Below, one piece after another: positions 40,439-48,653 of a DNA stretch of 64,000 nucleotides. The DNA is from Streptococcus respiraculi (GTDB taxonomy: Bacteria; Bacillota; Bacilli; Lactobacillales; Streptococcaceae), in the NCBI RefSeq assembly GCF_003595525.1, contig NZ_CP022680.1, positions 1,948,001-2,012,000 on the forward strand. The letters run 5' to 3'. Position numbers and translations under genes: made by a program. Each line of letters starts with the position of its first letter. Position 1 is the stretch's first letter. Under the pieces are notes generated by a model. It saw nothing but the letters and a program-made list of their open reading frames with translations, was not told where the DNA came from and did no database searches.

Positions 40439-41000
40439 ATTGTTCACAATCCTTATCATTTAGCCTATAGACACATTCTCCCCCAAGAAGGGCAGTGTAT
40501 CCCTACTTTTTCAGTTCTTGTAAAAATCAATTAGCCATATCTCCCCAACTAGGCTTGATTGTACGGGATAACTAAAGAGTTTTCCACCATTCTTACATGA
40601 AATGAAATACCTTATTTGAATCATCAGCTCATCTTAATCAATGCTCCAATAATTTAGAGTGTTCAAGCTACATACAGCTCGAATGACAATCTATCACTTT
40701 CTTCAGCCTCAAAAAGACTGAGTGATTTTTTCAAAACTATATTTACTTTTTTATATCTAATACAGTCCCCTTTCTCCCTGTATTTTTGCATCATCTTATT
40801 CCCGTTTAGTGTCTGCGACAAAAGCTAGACTTCATGATACCGCACAAAACCTAGCTTTTCTTTTATTTTTTGACACCTTCTTATATTATTATATCATATT
40901 TGACGGGGTATGTAAAACATTGATTATTCAACTTTAATTATCCCCCTGAATTTTTAAAAGCGTTTTTTGTAATCCTTTCCATGATTTGCTCCATCTGAAC
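40439..41000 (-). promoter_or_regulatory. Adhesin promoter and about 440-base 5' leader
   Basis: Minus strand TTTACA (40916-40911), a 17-base spacer and extended -10 TGATATAAT (TATAAT 40893-40888). The predicted start near 40881 leaves a leader of about 440 bases. Near its 5' end AAAAGCTAG (40859-40851) pairs with CTAGCTTTT (40828-40820). I recognise no known riboswitch in the leader. Confidence 0.55.
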
Positions 41001-41006
41001 AAAAAA

Positions 41007-41045
41007 ACTCCAAAAAATGAGCAAAACCCATTAGGAGATGCTCAC
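41007..41045 (-). terminator. Terminator of the P-loop kinase gene
   Basis: GTGAGCA ... TGCTCAT followed by T6 on the minus strand, about 60 bases after the kinase stop. Stem of about seven pairs, loop rather large. Confidence 0.5.
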
Positions 41046-41104
41046 TTTCTATACGATTGTTCATAAAGAAAAAAACAATAAAAACTACTATTTATTTGGT
41101 TCCT

Positions 41105-41620
41105 TTACCGAAAAGAAGAGAATTGGATTTCCTCTATCTGCTGACAAATCAGTTGAACAGCCGCCTCTAAACTCAGCTCAGCTGATAGCAAGACTTCTTC
41201 TTCCCAGCCAAGATAGTCCTTATCAATCCACCACCGTTTCATATCCTCCGGTGTAAAATCAGCCCTTTTGGAACGAGTAGCATGCCGCTTAACCGTTTCT
41301 TCAAAGGGGATGTCATAGTAATAGGCATAGACACGAGGAGCAAACAGCTGATGCAATTGCGCTAGCATCTCCCCATAAATATCAGCTTCATAAAAGCCTT
41401 CAACAATGACCAGCAAATCCTCTGCATGCCCGAAGCGTGCAATGGTTTCTGTTAGCCCAATGGATAAATTCCCTGGTTCAACCTTTTCTTTCAACATGGT
41501 TCTTCTAACATTATCTTGAGAAACCACCAAGGTTTTACGGCCATAGTGATGTTGCAAGGCCTCTGCCAGGCTCGTCTTTCCTGAACCAGAATTGCCGCGG
41601 ATAATGACTAAAGTTGCCAC
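41105..41620 (-). CDS. P-loop nucleotide kinase (zeta-toxin/CPT-like AAA family)
   Basis: A 171-residue cytosolic kinase-like protein with Walker A GNSGSGKTSL near the N-terminus, VSQDNVRRTML (substrate/Mg region), LLVIVEGFY (Walker B-like) and a lid with Arg (RHATRSKRADF). I choose a GTG start at 41620: GGAG lies seven bases upstream and it overlaps the preceding stop by one base (TAGTG). The longer frame to 41665 would overlap the upstream gene by 46 bases. Substrate unknown; it resembles uridine-kinase/zeta-like P-loop kinases. Confidence 0.75.
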   Translation of the reverse strand: MATLVIIRGNSGSGKTSLAEALQHHYGRKTLVVSQDNVRRTMLKEKVEPGNLSIGLTETIARFGHAEDLLVIVEGFYEADIYGEMLAQLHQLFAPRVYAYYYDIPFEETVKRHATRSKRADFTPEDMKRWWIDKDYLGWEEEVLLSAELSLEAAVQLICQQIEEIQFSSFR

Positions 41621-42057
41621 TAGCTTACTCCTGTCATCAAGCGAACGTATTCTCGCTTGATACAACGATTCATCACCACATCGTCACGACCTGCGACTTC
41701 TAAAATAGCTGCTGCCTCTTCGTTTTGAAGCTCTAATTGGGCCCAGAAAATCTTGGCATTTGTTTCAACAAACTCACGCGCCACATCTGGCAAAAACTCA
41801 CTTCTACGAAATACATTCACGATATCAATCGCTACAGGAACATCCGCCAGAGTCGCATAGACTGTCTCTCCTAAAATCTCGCTAGCAGCTAGACGAGGAT
41901 TGATTGGGATAATCTGATACCCCATGTCCTGCATAAATTTCGCAATGCGGTTGCTAACCGTTTCTTCGCGATTGGACAGGCCTACCACTGCAATGGTCTT
42001 GCTATTAGCTAGATAACTCTTCACTTGTTCATCTGTTGGATTTTGAAATTCGTACAT
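41620..42057 (-). CDS. CoA-binding domain protein (YccU-like)
   Basis: A 145-residue Rossmann-fold protein of the CoA_binding_2 family (KTIAVVGLSNREETVSNRIA with the nucleotide loop, GYQIIPINPRLAASEILGE, MNRCIKREYVRL). Members bind CoA, but their physiological role is not settled. It is co-translated with the downstream kinase (one-base overlap). A ribosome site GGAGG precedes the ATG. Downstream of nothing obvious; the gene-free block 42058-42575 lies upstream. Confidence 0.85.
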   Translation of the reverse strand: MYEFQNPTDEQVKSYLANSKTIAVVGLSNREETVSNRIAKFMQDMGYQIIPINPRLAASEILGETVYATLADVPVAIDIVNVFRRSEFLPDVAREFVETNAKIFWAQLELQNEEAAAILEVAGRDDVVMNRCIKREYVRLMTGVS

Positions 42058-42184
42058 GGTACTTCCTCCTTTTTCTTTATTATATCATGAAAACCCTCAC
42101 ATTTTGCAAAAATAAAAGGCCTGAAATCAACAGATTTTCTGTCAACTTCAAACCCTTTAATTACCATTCACATTGTCCACTCTT

Positions 42185-42575
42185 GGCAACATGAAGCTAA
42201 AATCGTTCAACCTAATGCGCTCATTTTCCCATTTCTAGGCTCGGAGCTAAAGCACCTCACCAAGTTACTAGAGTACTAATACTTATAGGCACGAAGCTAA
42301 AATGGTTCACTGAACTGCCCTCGCTTTCGGGTTTCTGGACTCGGGGCTAAAACAGTCCACTGGACATTACTCGCGCTTTCCTATTTTTAGGCACGAGGCT
42401 AAAACAGTCCACTGGACATTACTCGCGCTTTCCTATTTTTAGGCACGAGGCTAAAATGGTTCACTGAACTACCCTCGCTTTCGGGTTTCTGGGCTCGGGG
42501 CTAAAACAGTCCACTGGACATTACTCGCGCTTTCCTGTTTTTAGGCACGAGGCTAAAACAGTCCACTGGACTGTT
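42185..42575. repeat. Tandem array of about eight 49-53 bp units, two alternating types
   Basis: Each unit starts near GGC(A/T)CGAGGCTAAAA. Type alpha (units 4, 5, 7 and, cut short, 8) continues CAGTCCACTGGACATTACTC and GCGCTTTCCTATTTTTA. Type beta (units 3, 6) continues TGGTTCACTGAACTACCCTC and GCTTTCGGGTTTCT. Units 1 and 2 are diverged. The centre is a palindrome in both types: GTCCA-C-TGGAC or GTTCA-C-TGAAC. The last unit forms AAAACAGTCC-ACT-GGACTGTTTT over the stop of the ABC gene at 42576 and can terminate it. The unit end resembles part of repeat family B at 12937-12960. Confidence 0.8.
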
Positions 42576-44324
42576 TTACTCCTCGACAAACTGGCTGTTG
42601 TATAGATTCGCATAGAAGCCCTGCTGAGTCATCAGAGTATCGTGGTTGCCTTGTTCGATGATATTGCCGTCTTTCATAACTAAGATGAGATCCGCATTTC
42701 GGATAGTGGATAGACGGTGAGCGATGACAAAGGAAGTACGGCCTTCCATCAGTTTATCCATGGCCTTCTGGAGTAATTCCTCCGTCCTTGTGTCAACAGA
42801 GCTGGTTGCCTCATCAAGGATAAGGAGAGGAGCATTTTTCAACAAGGCACGCGCAATGGTTAACAATTGTTTTTGCCCAACAGATAAAGTTACCGTATCA
42901 TCTAGCAGGGTATCATATCCTTTAGGCAAGGTCATGATAAAATGGTGAACTCCAACTGCTTTGGCAGCTTCGATAACCGCTTCATCTGAAACATTGCTTT
43001 GGTTGTAAATCAGATTTTCCTTAATCGTTCCTTCAAAGAGCCAGGTATCTTGTAAGACCATACTAAAGGCAGCGTGGACTTCAGATCGTTTCATGCTTTT
43101 AATATCAATCCCGTCAATCAAAATACGACCTTGATTAATGTCATAGAACTTCATCAAGAGATTGACAATGGTCGTCTTTCCAGCTCCTGTTGGTCCCACA
43201 ATGGCAATTTTTTGCCCAGCCTTAGCTGTTGCGGAGAAGTCATGGATAATGGTCTGATCAGGCAAATACCCAAAGGACACATGGTCAAAGGTCACATCTC
43301 CTTTTACAGAAGACAACTGTTGCGGTCTTGCTTGGTCATCTTCCATTTCTTGTTCACCCAAGAACTCAAAGACACGTCCCATCGCTGCACTGGCTGATTG
43401 TAAAACGGTCAAGCCCTGGGCAATCTGAGAAAGGGGTTGAGAGAAGATCCGCACATAGACCATAAAGGCCACAATCGTCCCCATGGTCGCATGACCATTT
43501 AGAGTCAAAGCAGCACCAGTCACCACAACCATGACATAGCCGAAGTTTCCGATAAACATCATCATGGGCATCATAATCCCAGAAATAAACTGTGATTTCC
43601 ACATGCTGCCGTAGAGTGCTTGGTTGAGCATTTCAAACTGCCCTTTTACTTCTCCTCCCGCATGATAACTCATCACTACCTGATGACCAGAGTACATTTC
43701 TTCAACGTAGCCATTGACTTTGGCAAGATTTGCCTGCTGGCTCTTGAAAAAGCCCTTAGCACGCCCCATGATAATGCCAACAAAGACAAAGCCAAACAAG
43801 ACCGATCCAATTGCTACAAAGGACAGAGTCACATTGGTTTTAAACATCATAATGAGCGCAGCAATCAAGAGAATACTAGAAAAAAGGACTGTCCCCAAAC
43901 TTTGGTTGAGGGATTGGCTAGCCGTATCCACGTCATTAGTCACACGAGATAAGGTATCCCCTTGGGAATGACTATCAAAATAGCCTAGAGGAAGCTTGTT
44001 GATTTTTTCTGCAATAGCTGTCCGCAAGCGTTTTGAAAAATGCTGAACAATCGTTGAAATCGTAAAGGACTGAGCGTAGTTGACCACCGCACCAATTCCA
44101 TAAAGAATAGCTAGGGTCATCGCGATTTCAGAAACTTTATCAGTATCAATCCCCGTCATCAAACCCTTAGTAATCAAGTCTGTAATCTCGCTGAGTTTAT
44201 CAGGACCAATCACCGTGATAATGCCTGAGATAATCGCTCCAATCACCGCAACGACAAAAGGAACTTGGAAGCCTTTGATATAGGGCTTCATCTGGCTAAA
44301 TAAAGAAGATTTTTTATTTTCCAT
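42576..44324 (-). CDS. Heterodimeric ABC multidrug exporter, canonical-site subunit (pair 1)
   Basis: A 582-residue fused membrane-ATPase half transporter. Six membrane segments (about 1-310) are followed by an NBD with Walker A GPTGAGKTT, signature LSVGQKQLL and Walker B LLILDEATSSVD with the catalytic Glu intact. It pairs with the upstream gene whose Walker B ends in Asp-Asp, the usual asymmetric heterodimer of the EfrAB/PatAB type. I start at 44324 with AAGGAGG upstream; the gene overlaps the partner by 11 bases. The substrate is unknown; drug or lipid export is inferred from the family. Confidence 0.9.
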   Translation of the reverse strand: MENKKSSLFSQMKPYIKGFQVPFVVAVIGAIISGIITVIGPDKLSEITDLITKGLMTGIDTDKVSEIAMTLAILYGIGAVVNYAQSFTISTIVQHFSKRLRTAIAEKINKLPLGYFDSHSQGDTLSRVTNDVDTASQSLNQSLGTVLFSSILLIAALIMMFKTNVTLSFVAIGSVLFGFVFVGIIMGRAKGFFKSQQANLAKVNGYVEEMYSGHQVVMSYHAGGEVKGQFEMLNQALYGSMWKSQFISGIMMPMMMFIGNFGYVMVVVTGAALTLNGHATMGTIVAFMVYVRIFSQPLSQIAQGLTVLQSASAAMGRVFEFLGEQEMEDDQARPQQLSSVKGDVTFDHVSFGYLPDQTIIHDFSATAKAGQKIAIVGPTGAGKTTIVNLLMKFYDINQGRILIDGIDIKSMKRSEVHAAFSMVLQDTWLFEGTIKENLIYNQSNVSDEAVIEAAKAVGVHHFIMTLPKGYDTLLDDTVTLSVGQKQLLTIARALLKNAPLLILDEATSSVDTRTEELLQKAMDKLMEGRTSFVIAHRLSTIRNADLILVMKDGNIIEQGNHDTLMTQQGFYANLYNSQFVEE

Positions 44325-46080
44325 TTTCCAATTCCTCCTTCGATAATTGTGAATAAGCAATTTCTTGATAAACTTCGTTCTGTGCAAGTAATTCCTGATG
44401 CGTTCCCTGACCGACTACTTTTCCGTTGTCAAGCACCAAGATTTGATCCGCATCCATAATAGTTGAAATCCGCTGTGCAACAATCAACTTGGTCATACCA
44501 GCAGTACGCTTTGCGAGTTCCTCCCGAAGAGTACGATCCGTACGATAATCAAGAGCTGAGAAGGAGTCATCAAAAATCAAAATTTCAGGCTTACGAGCAA
44601 GGGCACGGGCAATCGCGAGACGCTGGCGCTGCCCACCTGAGAAATTGCTTCCAGACTGGGCAACGTGGGAAGATAGGCCGTCCTCTTTTTCCTCGACAAA
44701 GCTTTTGGCCTGCGCTAAATCTAACGCCTCCCAAATGGCTTCGTCATTGAGTGGACTTTCCTTGCTTTCCCCAAAGTCGATATTGCTACGGATATCCCCA
44801 GAAAATAAAACCGCTTTTTGCGGAATATAGCCGACTTTGGCATGTAAATCCGCCTCACTGTAATCTCTCACATCGACACCGTCCAACAGAATGCGCCCCT
44901 CACTCACATCGTAAAAACGTGGAATCAAATTGACCAAGGTAGATTTCCCAGAACCTGTTGAGCCAATGAAGGCAACAGTATCGCCTGCTTTGGCGGTAAA
45001 GTTAATATGTTCAATGACTGCCTCTGAGGCGTCTGAATAACGGAAAGTCACATCATCAAAGACGATTTGATCTACATTTCCTTGTCCAACTTGCGACACT
45101 TGAGGCGAAGTAATGGAAGAGGTCAAATCCAAGACCTCGTTGATCCGCTTGGTCGACACTAAAACACGAGGCAAAATGATAAATAAGGCACTCATCATCA
45201 TAAAGCCCATGACAACCTGCATGGCATAGGACGTAAAGACCACCATATCACTGAAAATTGGCAGCTTATCTGTTAGCTCAGCTTCGTTGATAAGATAGGC
45301 CCCAATCCAATAAATAGCCAAACTCAACCCACTTGAAATCGTCATCATAACTGGATTCATAATAGCCATTAAGCGACTGACAAACAAGTTAAGCGCTGTT
45401 AATTCTTCATTGGCCTGAGCAAACTTGCCGTCCTGATAGTCTTCAGCATTATAGGCACGAACGACACGGATACCGGTCAAACCCTCACGCGTCACACTGT
45501 TCAAACGATCGGTCAATTTTTGGACAATGGTTTGCTTTGGAAAGGCTAATGTCACCAAAATGGTCATCATGACAAGGTTAATCAAGACAGCCGCAATGAC
45601 TGCCCACAACCAGTGGTCCGACTTCCCAACAATCTTGCTCAACGCCCAAACGGCCATAATCGGCCCACGAGTCGCTACCTGCAGACCCATGGTAAACAAG
45701 AGCTGAATCTGGGTCAAATCATTGGTCGTTCTCGTCAACAAACTAGGAACGCTAAAGCGTTTGACCTCCGCATCCGAGTAATCTAAGACACGATGAAAAA
45801 TGTCCTTCCGCAAACGGGTCGTAAAACTCGCTGCTAAGCGCGAAGCCATAAAACCGACCATGACGGAAGCACCAAAACTGGCTAACGATAAGCCCAGCAT
45901 TTTAAGTCCAGGCGACCAGAGATCTGAAGTCGTCGTATCTGGTAATTGCAAGAGCTTGGTGATTTCTGACATGTAGCTTGGCACTTCTAACTCCAACCAC
46001 ACTGTCAGACAGACAAAGGCAATACTAGCTAGAATCATCAACCACTCTTTGCTATTTAAGCGTTTAAATAGTTTACTCAT
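44314..46080 (-). CDS. Heterodimeric ABC multidrug exporter, degenerate-site subunit (pair 1)
   Basis: A 588-residue half transporter with six membrane segments (about 15-300) and an NBD: Walker A GSTGSGKST, signature FSGGQRQRL, Walker B EILIFDDSFSALD. The residue after the Walker B Asp is Asp instead of Glu, marking the degenerate ATP site of a heterodimer. It overlaps the marR gene by four bases and the partner by 11, so marR and both subunits form one operon under the MarR operators at 46552-46615. Confidence 0.9.
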   Translation of the reverse strand: MSKLFKRLNSKEWLMILASIAFVCLTVWLELEVPSYMSEITKLLQLPDTTTSDLWSPGLKMLGLSLASFGASVMVGFMASRLAASFTTRLRKDIFHRVLDYSDAEVKRFSVPSLLTRTTNDLTQIQLLFTMGLQVATRGPIMAVWALSKIVGKSDHWLWAVIAAVLINLVMMTILVTLAFPKQTIVQKLTDRLNSVTREGLTGIRVVRAYNAEDYQDGKFAQANEELTALNLFVSRLMAIMNPVMMTISSGLSLAIYWIGAYLINEAELTDKLPIFSDMVVFTSYAMQVVMGFMMMSALFIILPRVLVSTKRINEVLDLTSSITSPQVSQVGQGNVDQIVFDDVTFRYSDASEAVIEHINFTAKAGDTVAFIGSTGSGKSTLVNLIPRFYDVSEGRILLDGVDVRDYSEADLHAKVGYIPQKAVLFSGDIRSNIDFGESKESPLNDEAIWEALDLAQAKSFVEEKEDGLSSHVAQSGSNFSGGQRQRLAIARALARKPEILIFDDSFSALDYRTDRTLREELAKRTAGMTKLIVAQRISTIMDADQILVLDNGKVVGQGTHQELLAQNEVYQEIAYSQLSKEELENGK

Positions 46081-46529
46081 TCTTTCTCCTTCTGCTCAAT
46101 TTTCTCTAAATTATGATGAAGTTGTTGGATAACGTTAGAAAAGACTGCTAGATCTTCTGTTGCAATTCCCGCGATAAGTTGCTTGCGCACATTGCCCCAA
46201 AAATCACTCATTTTCTGACTCTTTTCCTTTGCACTATCAGACAAGCGCACGATTTTCTTGCGCTTGTCCACCTTGGACGACTCAACTACGATAAAGCCAT
46301 TTTTTTCCATACGCTTGATGAGGTTGCTCGTCACAGACTTGGAAATTTTCAGATGATGTTCAATATCTTTTATAAAAATCTCTTCATCTTGGTGCATCGC
46401 AAGATAATGGAGAACATGCCCTTGCGGGCCTCCTAGCAATTCCATGTCGGCATCTCGCGCGACAGAATGAATCGCAGATCCCATCTTATGGGCTAGTCTT
46501 TTAAATTCTTGAAGTGGATCTGTTGTCAT
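46077..46529 (-). CDS. MarR-family transcriptional regulator
   Basis: A 150-residue winged-helix dimeric regulator. The recognition helix region (FIKDIEHHLKISKSVTSNLI) is followed by the wing (NGFIVVESSKVDKRKKIVRLSD), and terminal helices form the dimer. The ATG at 46529 is six bases after GGAAG. It is the first gene of the operon with ABC pair 1, and two copies of a GTTCTC-N2-GAGAAC palindrome flank its promoter, so autorepression relieved by a substrate of the pump is likely. Confidence 0.9.
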   Translation of the reverse strand: MTTDPLQEFKRLAHKMGSAIHSVARDADMELLGGPQGHVLHYLAMHQDEEIFIKDIEHHLKISKSVTSNLIKRMEKNGFIVVESSKVDKRKKIVRLSDSAKEKSQKMSDFWGNVRKQLIAGIATEDLAVFSNVIQQLHHNLEKIEQKEKE

Positions 46530-46551
46530 GATCATCTTCCTTTCAAAATTC

Positions 46552-46615
46552 GTTATCACGAGAACAATTTTAGCACTTTCCAATCAGATGTCAAGAAAAA
46601 AGTTCTCGTGAGAAC
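46552..46615 (-). promoter_or_regulatory. marR-ABC promoter bracketed by two operators
   Basis: Minus strand TTGACA (46594-46589), 16-base spacer, extended -10 TGCTAAAAT (46572-46567). GTTCTCGTGAGAAC (46602-46615) lies just upstream of the -35 and GTTATCACGAGAAC (46552-46565) just downstream of the -10. The two sites share 6-2-6 symmetry; their centres are 50 bases apart. Confidence 0.75.
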
Positions 46616-46706
46616 GATTTCTGTTTGCGAGTATTTCCAGTCTTTTCTAGGTCGATGAATGATAACATAACTCCATTACTATCAAAATTAGCATTTTTCG
46701 ATACTT

Positions 46707-46815
46707 TATTAGATAGTGCAGACACAAGCAATCTCCTTAGGAGTTTTATTGCTAAATGTTAAGGTTACGGTCTCAAAATTTCCCTTATTCGTAACAATAT
46801 AAGTATTGTGAATCA
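46707..46815 (-). CDS. Small ORF, 35 codons, unassigned
   Basis: In the gap between the marR promoter and ABC pair 2, the minus strand from an ATG near 46814 encodes MIHNTYIVTNKGNFETVTLT, then FSNKTPKEIACVCTI and a stop. It is rich in Thr and ends with a Cys-Val-Cys. There is no good ribosome site, so it may be a remnant of a longer gene or chance. The gap 46616-46832 otherwise shows nothing I can name. Confidence 0.22.
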
Positions 46816-46832
46816 TACCACTTCAGATTAAG

Positions 46833-46874
46833 TGCATAACAAAAAAGAGCCAAACAGCTCTTTTTGTTATGCAC
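46833..46874 (-). terminator. Terminator of ABC pair 2
   Basis: TGCATAACAAAAA-AGAGC ... GCTCTTTTTGTTATGCA, a long stem that starts inside the stop codon of the ABC gene. Confidence 0.75.
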
Positions 46875-48645
46875 TTTCTTCTTTTTTTGCGAATTGACTA
46901 GTGTAGAGGTCATAATAGAAGCCTCTATCAGCTAGAAGACTTTCATGATTTCCCTGCTCGATGATTTGCCCGTCTTTCAAGACCAAAATCTTATCCGCTT
47001 CTTGAATCGTTGATAAGCGGTGGGCAATGACAAAGCTTGTTCGACCTTTCATCAGATGTTTCATTGCCTTTTGAATCAAAAGCTCAAGACGGGTATCAAC
47101 CGAGCTAGTCGCCTCATCTAAAATTAAGATTTTTGGATCTGCTAGAAGAGCCCGTGCAATGGTCAATAGTTGCTTTTGCCCCAGCGAGATATTGCTCGAT
47201 TCTTGGTTCATCTCCATGTTGTAACCACCAGGAAGCGTCCGAATGAAGTGGTCAACATTTGCGGCCTTGGCTGCTGCGATGATTTCCTCATCTGTTGCCG
47301 CTAAATTTCCAAAACGAAGATTTTCCTTGATCGTTCCCTCATAGAGCCAAGCATCCTGCAAGACCATGCCAAATTGCTGGCGGTATTTCTGACGAGAAAG
47401 ATGGCGAATATCATGTCCGTCCACAGTAATCGCTCCACTGGTCACATCATAAAAGCGCATCAAGAGATTGATAAGCGTCGTCTTTCCAGCTCCTGTTGGT
47501 CCAACAATCGCAACCATCTCCCCCGGTTTCACTTCTAGATTAAAATCTCGAATCAAGGGTTTGTTTTCTACATATTGGAAATCCACATGCTTGAAGCTGA
47601 CTTGGCCTGTCAAATCCTGCGTCAACTCTTCTTTCTCTTCCATTGCCTCATCTGTCTCATCTAAGACTTGGAAAATCCGCTCAAGCGATGACTGAGCACT
47701 CTGCAAAGGCCCCGCTAACTGTGTCAAATTCTGAATGGGCTGACTAACCTGCCACACGTATTGGACAAAAGCTTGCATATTTCCGATTGTCAAACGTCCT
47801 GCGATGACCTGCAGACCACCGACAACGGCAACAATCAAATAAGTCAAATCAGACACCGCATGTAGGACAGGCATCATCAAACCTGAAATAAAGCTCGCCT
47901 TAAATCCTACATTCTGTAAAGTATGCGTAATTTCTTGAAAATCTTCCGTTGATGCTTCCTCACGACCATAAAGCTTAAGAACATTGAAGCCAGACAAGTT
48001 CTCCTGCACAAACCCATTGAGCCGTCCCAAGATAGCTGCTTGCTCCTTGAAATAGGGTTGCGATTTTTTAAGGATAAATTGAGCACCAAAGTAAGTCAGA
48101 GGAATGCTGACCATGACAATCAAGGCCAATTTAAAATTCAAAAAGAGCATCATGGCTACTACAAGGGTAATGGTAAATACCGCATTCACCAACTGAAGCA
48201 CACTTTGCTGGAGAGCATTTGATACTGTCTCGACATCGCTCGTGAAACGTCCCAGAACATCTCCAAACTGCTGCTTGTCAAAATAAGACACCGGGATACG
48301 GTTGATTTTGCGACTCAAATCATTGCGCAAATCCGCCACCGTCTGCTGAACTGCATTGGTCATGAAATAGTTGGAATAATAAGCCCCGATTTCATAAAAG
48401 AGCGCACGGACAACATACAGCAGCAAAATCCAGAAAATATAGGTCACATTGATTCCTGCACCTGCCACACCTCTTGCCATGTCCATGAGATTTTTGGTCA
48501 ATTCGGTAATCGCAAGCCCTAAGACAAAGGGCTCTAAGACACTCATCACGACACTCATAATCTTGAGGAAAATGGCTACAAAAAGCGCCAGTTTATACAC
48601 TTTCAAATAGCTCCATAAACGAGCAAAACTAGATGATGGTTTCAT
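46867..48645 (-). CDS. Heterodimeric ABC exporter, canonical-site subunit (pair 2)
   Basis: A 592-residue half transporter. It has six membrane segments (1-320), Walker A GPTGAGKTT, a variant signature ISLGQKQLL and Walker B ILILDEATSSVD with catalytic Glu. It is clearly paralogous to the gene at 42576-44324 and arranged the same way behind a degenerate-site partner, eight bases apart. The substrate is unknown. Confidence 0.9.
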   Translation of the reverse strand: MKPSSSFARLWSYLKVYKLALFVAIFLKIMSVVMSVLEPFVLGLAITELTKNLMDMARGVAGAGINVTYIFWILLLYVVRALFYEIGAYYSNYFMTNAVQQTVADLRNDLSRKINRIPVSYFDKQQFGDVLGRFTSDVETVSNALQQSVLQLVNAVFTITLVVAMMLFLNFKLALIVMVSIPLTYFGAQFILKKSQPYFKEQAAILGRLNGFVQENLSGFNVLKLYGREEASTEDFQEITHTLQNVGFKASFISGLMMPVLHAVSDLTYLIVAVVGGLQVIAGRLTIGNMQAFVQYVWQVSQPIQNLTQLAGPLQSAQSSLERIFQVLDETDEAMEEKEELTQDLTGQVSFKHVDFQYVENKPLIRDFNLEVKPGEMVAIVGPTGAGKTTLINLLMRFYDVTSGAITVDGHDIRHLSRQKYRQQFGMVLQDAWLYEGTIKENLRFGNLAATDEEIIAAAKAANVDHFIRTLPGGYNMEMNQESSNISLGQKQLLTIARALLADPKILILDEATSSVDTRLELLIQKAMKHLMKGRTSFVIAHRLSTIQEADKILVLKDGQIIEQGNHESLLADRGFYYDLYTSQFAKKEESA

Positions 48646-48653
48646 GTCTCCTC

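Noticed and set aside
41038..41256. Plus-strand ORF of 72 codons overlapping the kinase gene end
   Set aside because: It lies mostly antisense to the kinase gene and its first part reads the terminator; no homology recognised.
41620..41665. Longer kinase start at 41665
   Set aside because: It would overlap the CoA-binding gene by 46 bases; the GTG at 41620 has a good ribosome site.
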